Shown here in pieces: positions 1 through 10,524 of a stretch of 64,000 nt of DNA (positions are counted from its first letter, which is position 1; every line of letters starts with the position of its first letter). Both the position numbers and the translations under genes were made by a program. Location of the stretch: contig OX419338.1 in assembly GCA_948470475.1 (NCBI GenBank), forward strand, positions 5,891,205-5,955,204, in the 5' to 3' direction. This DNA is from Galaxea fascicularis. Its lineage: Eukaryota; Cnidaria; Anthozoa; Scleractinia; Euphylliidae. The notes beneath the pieces are model-generated. The model saw nothing but the letters and a program-made list of their open reading frames with translations. It ran no database searches and was not told where the DNA came from.

Positions 1-43
1 TGACTATATCGATTTTTTGTTGTTGTTAAAAAGATGAACTTAC

Positions 44-1027
44 TTCTTTTTGGCCAGTCAGAAGATCCTTCAGATCTGGGAGTGAAAAAGCTGCAAAATA
101 AATGTACTTGTGAACCGCCTAAGCATGACTGCTTGCAGACAAATGCTATTCTAAGTTCACTGACAAAAAGCTGACTCACCACATTAAAATTCTAGTTGAA
201 AAACGGTAAACTGCAAAGGTCCGTATCTCCCTACAATTTTGTGATATGCAAAACTCTCGCATTTTTTACACTGCCAAGTTTTAAAGCTCCACACTTGACA
301 ACGTTGCTAATTTGTGCAATTTCGTCAATCCACATAGACGCACAACACAAAACCCAAGGGGAGGGACTACTGTACGTCTTTTTCCTGAAGTAATGGACAA
401 CAACTTTAGGGTCTATCTTCTAAGGAGTGTAGCTTCAACGTAGCTCAGTATTTTGCAACCTGAACTCCTTATGGGTCTTTGGAAGTTGACTCGTTAAATC
501 AACTACGATTTTAGACTCCTTATTGGCAGTTTTCAAATTCTCTTTATCGTAGAGTCTACTTCAATTAACACGGAACTTCAGATTTATAAACCTGTTTTGA
601 GCTCCACAACATTTAAACTTTTTTAATCATTGAAGTGAAAAGTGTTACTGAAGAATGTTCAATCGTGATTCTGACATAATACCTCTTCGCAAGAAAGACT
701 GTGGTTTAACAAACAATGGTGTCCTATGATGACCCTTTCCTTGTTTCAAAAGAGAGTAGTCCGGTGCATCAGTGAGACTTCGACTCCTCCCTTCAGCCAG
801 GCTCTCCAGCCTCTTAAATTGCTGAACTATCCTGGAATCGTGCTGTAAGGAAACACCAAGAGATTAGACTACTGTAAAAGGGGTATTCTTGAGGTCAGAC
901 CTGGTCACAAGACTTGGTGCTTGTAGCTAAATCTACATGTAGCCAATGTGAAATATGGATATGAAATGAATTATATGAACTGCGGAAATGAAATCAAATG
1001 AAGACTGGTCCACGCAGTTGTGAACCT

Positions 1028-1076
<49 letters not shown>

Positions 1077-4000
1077 AGTATCGCAAGGTCATGGGTTCAA
1101 ACCCTGTTGAAGTCCTGAATTATTTTCAGGCTTCTTTACTGCGAGGATCAGTCTTCATTTGATAAATCTGGCCATTTGCATAATTAGTTGTTAACCAATT
1201 ATTTCTGCATAAACATAGCATACAGAGCGTGAGAGGCATAAAATTATTCACACGAGTTACAAACTGCTTAAGAGTAGTATACCAAGACAGCAAAAGTGAA
1301 AAGTAGGACATCCTACTGTATGGTATAATTATCATCACATGGCTATTTTATACCATGCCACAGAAAAGCCCAACATACAGCTGTAAACCCAAACCATGGT
1401 TCATACAGGTGAAAAGAGCTTTTATTCAAGGACTTTTCCAGGAGTCCATCCGATCACAGCATTTGCATTAGGCCTTTTTCCTGTCACCTTTGAACGCAGT
1501 CACCCAACCTTTGTAGAGGGAATTACATTCCCAGTGCCGATTATATATATGCAGTTTCTTCTTTGACCTTTTGAATTCATTTGATAATAAAATGAAGAGC
1601 GCCAAAGTTGAATAAATTTCACGCTTCGAGCGATGCGTCAAGATACATTTCCCTTGTGGTTTTGTTTGCTTGGAGGGGGGCTTCACAATACACTTGGGAA
1701 ACCCTGGTTACTTAGATCTTTTGAATAAGAAACACTGAATTGTCCTGATATAAAAGCTTTGTCTTTTTTGGGACTCCAAAAGCATTTCTCGGGTGATGTG
1801 ATACAATCTTTTTCATCTTTTGATGTGAAAATGAACTTATTTTGCTTTAGTCTCAAGTATTCAGGGACGTCTTGATAACATTCAAGCGCTGCACCCACAA
1901 ATTCAAGGAGTTTTCAAGGACAAAATCATTTTCAAGGAGTTTTTAAGGACCAAGCAGTTTTTCAAGGAGTTTTCCAGGCCCGTGCGAACCATGCAAACTA
2001 CATTTGCTTTTAAAAGTCTTCTTAATGTCTCCGCTATCAAAAAGGTTTTCGAAACTCTATGAAATGTTCAGTCAAATGCCAGATAAAGTACCAACAGTGG
2101 TGTAAATAACGGTATTGTCTGCAGTGCTGGATCCAGATCTTATGAAAGGAGTGGGGCAGGGGGGGGAGGGGAGGGGAGGGGGAGGATCAGCCTTCATTTG
2201 ATTTCATTTCTGCAGTTCATATATGATTCATTTCATATATATCATTCACATAACTCTGCTTTGTCATTAGCTTAACTTCACTGTTTGTTTACCCTTTCAT
2301 TCCCAGGAGTGACCAACCAGTAATTTCTCCATGCAATGCCATTACATTGTAAAGCAGACAGTTGACAAGAGTAACAAAAACAATCAACTAGGGGATGTTG
2401 TTTGATTTAACTCCAAATTCTCAGAACCAACAAAATTTATATGCAATGCATGGCAGACAGTAAAAAGAATTAATATTGAGACCATGGGAGTGAAAGGGAT
2501 TTATTGTAATTTTAAAAATAAAGAACTTAAACATCTGTGGACTGAACTTACCACCATGTGAGGTCTAAGAACTTCTATTAGCTTCTTGGTCTCATTAAAA
2601 ATATATTCACATTCCTCATTCACATTGTTCTTAGTTTTGTCCATGTCCTATAAAAAGAGGTGTTGATGAAAAAAATCCACTACACATTTGCTGACATTTA
2701 AATTTTACTGAATTTCATTATTATTTTTTCTTTGCTTATAAGTTATAATAATATTTAATATAATATTATCAGACATAATTAATTCTTGAGGAGATGGATC
2801 CAGTCACAACAATTTTATTGTCATTCAATAAAAGTTTATGCATGTTCCACAAGTACTTTTAATATAATTATTGTAAAATATCTTTATGACTCAATTGAAT
2901 AATTAAGGATAAAGGTACCTTCAATTTCTGGCCAGTGGGTTCTTGTGTGTTGAAATTAACTACTGAATAAAAAAATGCAAAACCCCATGATCAAGTCGAA
3001 GATCATGTTATGTGTTATTTATTCAACTGACTATTTTATTACTGTCATTTTAATTTAATGATTGTGTTGCAACAAGTGATAATGAGTTATAAAACACCAT
3101 ACATTGACCTCCAAATTATTTAGAGTTGAATGTGTTGATCTGAAATCATTCTTCACCTCAACTTGATGAGTGCAGTTTAAAAGGATTTCCAGCAAAATCA
3201 CGGGCATTTGTCATTTAAAATGTGTTATAATAATACAAGTTACTGTTAGTGCTATAGGTTGCTGAAGTATGAATTAAATAATATTATACATATGTAAGAG
3301 TGGTGTGAGAAAACCACATGTGGTGCCGCTTGTGTTCATAAACATACATGTAAAGTTGATAACTATTTTTTTCTAGACAGTAACAATATTATTACAAAGT
3401 CTCATGTTGCATTGAATTGCATTGCATTGTATCGTACATATCATTATACTATATTGTAAGCAATGTACAGTAAGTAATGGAATGTTTGATTGGTGAGTAA
3501 TGCATGTAATTACATTATTGTAAACAGAGTAATTGGTTACCGTATTGTCTGGCAGTAGTGTAGGTAGCCATATTGTTGATAATGTACTGCATGTTTTTCA
3601 TTAGATACTGTAAGTGTTAGTACAGTAAAATGTAAGATGTGCTTTTTGCAAATAAAGTTGTTTGTTTGAAAAAGAGTTTAAGTGAAATTGACCTCACAGA
3701 TTTAAATCAATGTTGTTAGTCAATCATTGGCAATTATTGTATCCCTTGTTCCAAATATTAATAGTAAATTTTAAAAGCCATGCATAAATCTTAATAAGTC
3801 AACTTGACATTTCCAAGGTCTTTCATCTCGACCCTGGGAACATTAGGTTGATAACAAATGAGTTGTGTCCTCAAAGATTGATGTGGTAACAGTGCTTACG
3901 TGAACTTGAAGTTTTCATTGCCAAAACCTCAGACAAACGCTGCTCAAGGTCTCGTATGAATGTTATTCTGTTCCCATGCCTAAACAGCCTTGACACCTGA

Positions 4001-7000
4001 AAACACATCAAGTTTTTCATTAAGTAGAAACTTATTTTGCTGATGCATGATGACCAGGGTGATCATTTGTTTCTGTTTGTTTTGTTTTTTCCATCTCTCC
4101 AAAAGGCTGCTGCAATTAAATTTCCGTGTTGTGTTACAGGTACTGGTAGATGTAAATTCAGTTCCAGAGGCAATAAAATTACCTATTTATTTATGCTTTA
4201 ACAGTAACTTAATTTGGAATCACCTTTGTGAACTCATCCATGAGAGCATCAAGAAAAGAATACATTTTTCTGCAAATGAATGAAAAAAGTTTACAAACAT
4301 CAAGAACACATTTTTTTTTTACTGACAGAGATAATTTAGAACCAATAATTTAAAAACATACAGTGTTTAGTTTCAAATGAAGAATGATCGTCACAGTTTG
4401 TGATTACACAATGAAAAAAATTCAGGACTTCAATGGGGCTTGAACCCATGACCTCGCAATTCTGGTGCGATGCTCTACCAACTGAGCTATGAAGCCACTG
4501 ACATTGGGAGCAGGTCAATTTTGGGTTCATATGTTCCCATGAAAGATATGTAAGTGAATGATGCATATGAAACAAATCATATGTGAACTGCAGATAGGAA
4601 ATCAAATTGACCTGCTCCCAATGTCAGTGGCTTCATAGCTCAGTTGGTAGAGCATCTCACTGGAATCACGAGGTCACGGGTTCAAGCCCTGGTGAAGTCC
4701 TGAATTTTTTTTCTCAGGCTTCTCTATGCAATTGTAAAAATTGCGATCACAAACTGCGGCGATCATCCTTCATTTGATTTCATATCTGCAGTTCACATAT
4801 GATTTCTTTCATAAGCATCATTCAGTGTTTACTTTGTAAACAGTTTCATACATTTTCCTGCAAACAGATTTATTAAATATTTGCTGACATTTATGCAACT
4901 ACTGTTCTCTGACTGTTAGTATTTCCAGCCAGTAACAAAGTGAGGACAGGTGAAAGCACATTATTTTTACAATAGAATGGACATGAAAATTCTTTGTTTT
5001 TTAGCCCTGTTTTCTAATTATCATTAAGTCAAGAAAGTGCTCAGATAAAAAAAAATGAAAAGCCATGTAATTAAGGCAAAGAAGTGTGGCTGTGAGCCCT
5101 AAGGCAATAATAATTCTTTTCATTGATAATTTTCATACCTTTTGCAGTGGGAAATATAGCACATACAGTAAGGTCTCACAAAACCACGAGCATGGATGTC
5201 ATGAAGTGTAAATCTGTGAATCTGTAAAAGGTTGATATGAAAAAGCAACCATTAAGTGGCTTGTTATTGCTCTGGAAATAAAAACAAATTTTGTAACATT
5301 AAGGACATTAAGGTTGTTACCCTGCGAGTCCTCTCCACTTTCTTAAATTCTCCTTCTACTTAAGATAAATTTGGTCATATGATGACTACGATGATAAAGC
5401 CACAAGTCAACTTACATAAGCATAAATGCCCTCCTTCTTCTCTGATAAAAGTAACTGAGTATCTTCCACAATAGAGAAATCACCCCTGAAAGGGATGGCA
5501 AGTTTTGTTTGAGTTTTCACAAAACCAATAAAATGATATTCAACTGAAGGACTTAAAAAGAAATTGCAAAATGAGTATTAAATGAAACAAAATGCCTAGA
5601 AAAGTAAAATAAAAAAATATTTACTTTGTTTGTGCATAATCCACAGACATCACATGAACAGCAAAGGCATTGATGTCAAAGTTGTTCCCTCCAGTTATGG
5701 GAATTGTCATCTGGTGAGGTGAAATTATAAACAATAGTATCAACCTGGGCTTTATTGTCGTAAGCATGATTGAGTTAAAGCTTACCAGGGGTACATATAC
5801 ATGTACATGTTACATGTAGGTTTGATTTCAAACACAACTTCAAAACTGTAAGGGCTTTCTCATACTGTTTCAGCTTATTGGCATCTTAAATTTGCTTTTT
5901 AAATGATTACCTTTAGCATGAAATAAGCTTTCAAAAACATGTCCATAATACTTGATGCTATTATTAACTTTAAATTCTGGATAAGAGCATGCATTTATAT
6001 TTTAATCAGCTTTTGAACAAATTGACCCTGGAACTTTTGTTTTGATAATCTTGTATGAGACTGCCTATTATAAATGTGGATTACACAAGATCTACAACCC
6101 TCAAATGAACACATATCTACCCATCTGGACAACATGGTACAAGTAAGTAGCCCGCATGCAGGCATCTCCTAAATATCCTTTGCTGTACTTGGCAAAGGAA
6201 ATTCAGGAGACATCTACACACAAGCTACAAGTGGCTTTCATTCTGTCAAACGAAATCATAATACAACTGTTGATAATAATTTAATGTGACTTATCCTTGT
6301 ATTAAATTATGACATCCCTGTTAGATCTGCCATCCTGAAGTTTTTGCTTGTTCTTTCAGTAGGAAATTCCCAATTTACATGTAGCATGGCCAGTTTTAAG
6401 AGTTATGGCATCAATTATTAGGAACCTTTAGATTTGAGTATGAGTACAAGATCAAGTACGAGTACGAATTTCTAATTTCAAACCAGTCACCTCCCCTGAA
6501 CCCTCACTCTTCCTTGTTACTTACCAGTAGATCAGGAGATTGTAGAAACAAGATTGATATCACTAGTGATCATCTTTTAAAGCACGTGAACTGGATTTTA
6601 AAAGTTGTACTCGTACTCGTACTCAATCTCATACTCTTTACTCAAATCTAAAGGTCCCTATAGTTACAAACAAATGGCAAGTGTGACAAAATAGAATAAT
6701 TTTGAGTGCAACTTAAGTATGGAGCTGGGTACAGAGATAACAAGAAAAACAATTATTTAATGATTCCATACTTTTGAATTTGGACAGTTAGTTAAGGATC
6801 CAATTGCTGGAGGAAGTATTATGTTGACACAACCCCTGTGGCAAGATTTCAGCACGGCTCTCAACATAATGTGCGGAAATCATTCCAAAATCACAAAGTG
6901 CTTAATTAACAGACGCCAGTTAATTAATCGTTAAGGATTTATCACTTTACAAAGCAAACAACCCTCGTCAGTAGTAAGTTACATGTAATTGTGATGGTCA

Positions 7001-7322
7001 GGTGACCTGATGTGATGCATCACGAACATAGTTTTGTCAGTAGTATTGACTGCAGATGTAGCTGTCTCTCAAACGCCCCAAATTTACTTACCACAGGTTT
7101 AGGCCCTTCATTTTCAGAGAATTCGGCGATTAAAATAAAATCTCCATTGAACGGGGCTGTTCGAGCCCAAGGGTTTTGAGCAGGAACCTTGTCGCTCACA
7201 AAACGAAAGTTCGCACTGAGCTTCTTCAAGTTTAAATCGCCCGTCTTCAAATCCCGTCCTTCGCTACCTTTTGAATGTAAAACTTCGTATGTCCCGTGCA
7301 TGTCTGTCTGTCTAGTATTCAT
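44..7322 (-). CDS. SMCR8: SMCR8 homologue (5' ten coding exons; gene continues off the left edge)
   Basis: In vertebrates SMCR8 is a DENN-family protein that joins C9orf72 and WDR41 in a complex acting as GAP for small GTPases in autophagy and lysosome control. Coding exons, 5' to 3': 7092-7322, 5625-5710, 5416-5485, 5139-5221, 4224-4269, 3900-3996, 2919-2962, 2552-2647, 683-842, 44-90. They total 960 nt (320 codons). Every junction is GT-AG and the phases join without a stop. Visible family signatures: NPW then FILIAEFSENEGPKPV then MTIP (longin-like start), FDINAFAVHVMSVDY, and HARGFVRPYCMCYIS. The Arg in ARGFVRP (about residue 141 here) matches the arginine finger R147 of human SMCR8. The start is the ATG at 7322, upstream of NPW. 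The 44-nt exon at 2919-2962 was found because the exon 6/8 phases do not match without it; its acceptor follows a T-run and it yields QKLKDMDKTK, like the vertebrate coiled part. Introns hold tRNA-like TIR elements and a MITE. The 683-842/44-90 exons are the least certain. Confidence 0.92.
945..1160 (+). mobile_element. TIR element with internal tRNA-Thr-like sequence, copy A (3' end truncated)
   Basis: Lies in an SMCR8 intron. Positions 1042-1115 fold like a tRNA: A box TAGCTCAGTTGG, B box GGTTCAAACCC, acceptor halves GGCTTCA and TGAAGTCC, anticodon loop of the Thr type. The upstream 60 bases (from about 950) are the reverse complement of the right end seen in fuller copies (4759-4826 and 2181-2256). 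This copy breaks off in the right inverted repeat at about 1160. Confidence 0.7.
2155..2256 (+). repeat. G-rich (GGGGA)n tract plus right-end fragment of the tRNA-Thr-like TIR element
   Basis: Positions 2155-2180 are a G-rich tract of GGGGA units. It is followed from about 2181 by the right inverted-repeat end (GATCAGCCTTCATTTGATTT onward) of the same family as copies A and C. It is intronic in SMCR8. Confidence 0.6.
4380..4514 (-). mobile_element. tRNA-Thr-like repeat, copy B (minus orientation, partial)
   Basis: Read on the minus strand, 4497 to 4425 gives GGCTTCATAGCTCAGTTGG, a loop with CCAGAATT and a B box GGTTCAAGCCC. It shares the upstream block GACCTGCTCCCAATGTCAG with copy C, so B and C form an inverted pair about 110 bp apart. 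No complete terminal inverted repeat was found on this copy. Intron of SMCR8. Confidence 0.65.
4545..4828 (+). mobile_element. TIR element with internal tRNA-Thr-like sequence, copy C (most complete)
   Basis: The left end (4550-4606) and right end (4759-4826) are inverted repeats of about 57 bp with roughly five differences, both containing CATATGTGAACTGCAGATA or its complement. Between them lies a tRNA-like body at 4628-4700 with A box TAGCTCAGTTGG and B box GGTTCAAGCCC, then a T-rich stretch and TCAGGCTTCT. Combining TIRs with a Pol III-type body is neither a plain SINE nor a plain MITE layout. Intron of SMCR8. Confidence 0.7.
6421..6658. mobile_element. Foldback MITE, TA target site, copy 1
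   Basis: A 238-bp element beginning GGAACCTTTAGATTTGAGTA and ending with its inverted form CTCAAATCTAAAGGTCCC, flanked by TA on both sides (6419-6420, 6659-6660). Arms are rich in GAGTACGAGTA. A second copy lies at 14101-14335. The TA duplication suggests a Tc1/mariner-type source (inference). Lies in the first SMCR8 coding intron. Confidence 0.75.
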
Positions 7323-7686
7323 AGCAACAATTCAGAAATGCTGCAAAAAACGGAAGCGAAGGAAGAGCCTTGACATTTGCGGCACGGAAAAGCTGGACTC
7401 CAGCCAAGGTCGCAAGAACTAATATGAGATACACTGGTACTTCAGACAGAGATTTCCGTAACAGCACCTCAGCAGAGTTTAGATACATGATTTTAACCTC
7501 AAAAAATATCTATTTTCAGCCGGACTTTGGAGGAAGTTGGCAACCAACCAACTCAAGTCCAGGCTGTCACGAGAGGCTACTCTACTTGAGCCCAGGCTTG
7601 TCCGCTTCGTACTTTTGGAACGCCTGTCATTTTCCTGCTTTGCTGTTGTTAAGAATTGTTGAACTAAAGTTTTTTCTCTGTAGGAA
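7323..7686. promoter_or_regulatory. Head-to-head promoter interval between SMCR8 and the FLASH-like gene
   Basis: Only 364 bp separate the SMCR8 ATG (7322, minus) from the FLASH-like ATG (7687, plus). The plus-strand ATG sits 4 nt after a good 3' splice site (TTTTTTCTCTGTAG at 7669-7682), so the plus gene probably has a 5'-UTR exon inside this interval. No TATA box was seen. GGAAG repeats (about 7350-7370) could be ETS-type sites; this is a guess. Confidence 0.5.
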
Positions 7687-10524
7687 ATGGAAGGTAGCAA
7701 AGACTTACCGGAACAAAAGGAGGCACCGAGCAGTAGAGAAAATCCCTCCATCCTTTATAAAGACGAAGGTGAGAATTCAGAGTTAAATGTTTTTATTTTG
7801 TCGTAGTAGAGTCATCCGAGATCGATCGAGGTAAGCTTTAATTATTTCTACAGATTTCTAATCACATTTCATGTTAAAAGAATGTCATATGGTTTGATCG
7901 ACTCTATATTTCTCTATCTCCTGTTTGTTTACTGCAAGTGACTCAGTTCGAGTTCTGTTTGTCTTTTTGCAATAGATTCAATGGATTTTGATCTGTATGG
8001 AGACTTATCTGTTGATCTCAACCAAGAAATGACATATCCTGAGGTAAATATAAACTGCTTTTCACGCTCATATTAGCTACATTCCAATACAATACCTTGC
8101 TTTAGACATAGACTACTAGCCTCCTATGCAGACTTTCTTTTGGTTTGACACACGCAATTATATATGTTCTCCTTTTAAAGGAGGAAAGATTGCACGATGA
8201 ACCAAAGGAAGGTCAGTGCGTACATGTAGGAGGCTAGTAGCACACCTTATGTAGGAGTCAATGTAAACCCCCACCCCGGGACAAGGTGGGATTAGTGGGG
8301 AAAAGAAGGGGATTTGAGGGAAATTGTACCCCCGAGGTGGTGGGGGATTGGGTAATAATTGTTTGTATTTCACCACCCCCAGGTTAGGGGTTTAGGTGGG
8401 GATTTGTCGTGAGCCGGCTGTTGTGAGGTCAGCGGTTGTTCATCCCAAACATCAACTCGTGCTTTTCCTTGAAGGATCCTCGAGAGGTCAGTGCTTTTGT
8501 TATTTAAATCTAGTAATTTGCAATTGAAATCTAAGCAATCTACTCTCTAAAAGTGGAGCAATGCACAGAACAAATATGCATCTACAACTTAAGATGTATA
8601 CTTTCAGTTTTGGTCTCCACCTGCTCTCTAATCCAGTACATTCAGGCAAGGGAGGCCCCACATGGTGGAGAATTTGAGGACTTTGGTAGTTGGACAGCTT
8701 CCCCAGGGTGAGGGGAATTTGTTAATATTTGAAATTAGGTCTGTAACAAATCCCCACCTTGTCCCGGGGTGGGGGTTTACATTGACTCCTGCATTAGGAT
8801 CTCTGGATGGTCTAAAGGATGCATGAAAAAGTCACAACGTGGGGCGAACAAGCTGAGGGGAGTTATGGGAGAAGTGGAGTATTTTCTCCCTTGTTTTTTA
8901 TTTGTTTTGTTTGTGCTTGTTTGGTGATGGAGGCTAAAAAGAGTTACATGTATTTCAACAAACCAAGCCTTAATTCATCATTTCGAGGTAGCATTGTTGA
9001 GTGGTAAGGTTGAGTGCTTAGGGCACTGGAACCAGGATGTCCTGTAGCTGTTTCCCATTACTCCCAAATTCAATTCCTCCACCACGTTTGCAAATATCTA
9101 GCTGGTATGCCATCTGCCAGTTGAGATTCTGAAGCTGTTTATTTCTCAGGGAAGTACTCAGGATTTAAGTGACGGGGATGATAGAATGAGGGCAAAGTTC
9201 AAAACCCCAAAAAAATTAACCCCCCCAAAAATTCCATGCTGAATCTCTGAGCATTTAAAAATTTCCAAAAAGGATTAAATAAAAAGACAAAAAAAAAAAT
9301 TTAGAAATATTGATCTATTCAGACAGGATACACAGGCATTACCACAAATCTCCAGATTGTTGTGAATTCCCAAAATATCCCCACTTGAATCAAGCCACAC
9401 ACCTCAGAAATCACCTATATGTGCATGTGAAGGTCTTTGTGCCCTGTGGCATTAAAAACTATGTTGTTAATAAGTGGGAAGTACCCACCTCAACTAGGGC
9501 TCCTTACCATTTACAAGGAAAACCCAGAAATTCTGGTTGGCAAATCAAATCGTACATACAGATGTATCATTCCATTTGGAACATTTCAGAAATTATGGGC
9601 CACCAGCTTAATCAATGCACTTTTTCTGTTATTTTTTAGTTTTCCAACTGATACAAGTACTTTTTGTGATTTATCCATTTTTCACTTGGGCAACTCGCAG
9701 CATTGAATATTTCCACCGGGATGGATCGTGTAAATGGAAAGAACCCTAGATCTTGCTTCATGCAGGCAGTGTACAGTGTATGTTTGAGTCATGTATCAAC
9801 GAACTAATAAAAATAAATCCATGAATCACTTTTAATTTTCTCTTTTGCTTCCTGAATACTGGTATCTCAACTTGCTTTTACCCTCAGTTAAAAAAACTCT
9901 TTGAAGAAAGCCAGCAAACAATAAAAAAGATTGAAGTTGAGGTAAGGTAAAATTCTAAATTTGGTGACCAGTGTATACAATGTAAATAGCTCAATTTCTT
10001 TTTATGTATGTATCATTATGTAACAATTACTGTACACGCATCGTGGGACTACAAAAAGAAACAATCACCAAATAGGATGCATGTATGCCCTGATGTCTGT
10101 TAACATCTTACAGTCAAGTTAGAGCCTGAATCCTGGAAACAGGAAATGGAACTGAGTGTAATGTGTACGTAAGACAAAACTCAAGGTCACCTACATTTCA
10201 AGACCTAGTGACTAACAGGTAAAAACTGGAAGAGGAGTTAAAAAGTAGGGCTGGGTTTGAAGTTACTGTAAGTTCCCGTTAGGATTCCACTGTACTTATA
10301 CACTGTATTGCAGACGGTTTTTTTTATAATATTGTCAGAATCAAAAACTTAAAGATGAAAACCTTGTGCTCAAGAAGAACATCTCAAGCCTATATCTTAC
10401 TGCAAGGGAGGAGATTAAACGAAAAGATGCACAAATCAAAACCCTCCAGGACAAGGAAGTAATAAGCAGGCGGAAGCTGGCAGCAGCTCACCAGCAGTTA
10501 AATGCGAAAACAGTGGCGAGTTAA
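7687..10524 (+). CDS. CASP8AP2: FLASH/CASP8AP2-like protein, N-terminal region only (129 aa)
   Basis: FLASH works in histone pre-mRNA 3' processing with Lsm11 and in CASP8 signalling; its N-terminus forms a dimeric coiled coil. Coding exons: 7687-7768, 7976-8043, 9888-9941, 10339-10524, with clean GT-AG junctions and matching phases, giving 129 codons and TAA. Family evidence: FDLYGDL, then a helix LKKLFEESQQTIKKIEVE, then ENLVLKKNISSLYLTAREEI followed by KRKDAQI. This last block matches the [20 protein letters not shown]-type signature of FLASH. Vertebrate FLASH is close to 2,000 aa; the long middle and the C-terminal SANT-like domain are not found here. The stop is a tandem TAATAA, after which the same frame stays open for 34 codons. 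A possible donor GTAATA (10480) would bypass it, but I found no following exon. So this is a short paralogue, a broken gene, or an incompletely modelled gene. Converges with FAM76. Confidence 0.78.
8251..8791. mobile_element. Foldback element with about 40-bp GC-rich terminal inverted repeats
   Basis: GTAGGAGTCAATGTAAACCC at 8251 recurs inverted at the right end, with CCCACCCCGGGACAAGGTGGG inside both repeats. It occupies the second coding intron of the FLASH-like gene. A second, smaller inverted pair (AGCCTCCTA near 8119 and TAGGAGGCT near 8227) lies just outside. No clear target duplication. Confidence 0.65.
8987..9150 (+). mobile_element. Diverged tRNA-derived SINE
   Basis: A decayed A-box region (TTGAGTGGTAAGGTTGAGTG, then TTAGGGCACTGGA) is followed by a body with GCTGGTATGCCATCTGCCAG and TTGAGATTCTGAAGCTG. 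The head resembles the minus-strand SINE at 21175-21300 (both have TTTAGGGCACTGGA-like sequence). Intron of the FLASH-like gene. Confidence 0.5.

Noticed and set aside
1042..1115. A functional tRNA-Thr gene (also at 4425-4497 and 4628-4700)
   Set aside because: The anticodon stems are mismatched, and all copies share the same mobile-element flanks.
3899..4223. Direct splice from SMCR8 exon 3900-3996 to 2552-2647
   Set aside because: Phases clash (1 versus 0). The 44-nt exon at 2919-2962 restores the frame and the family sequence.
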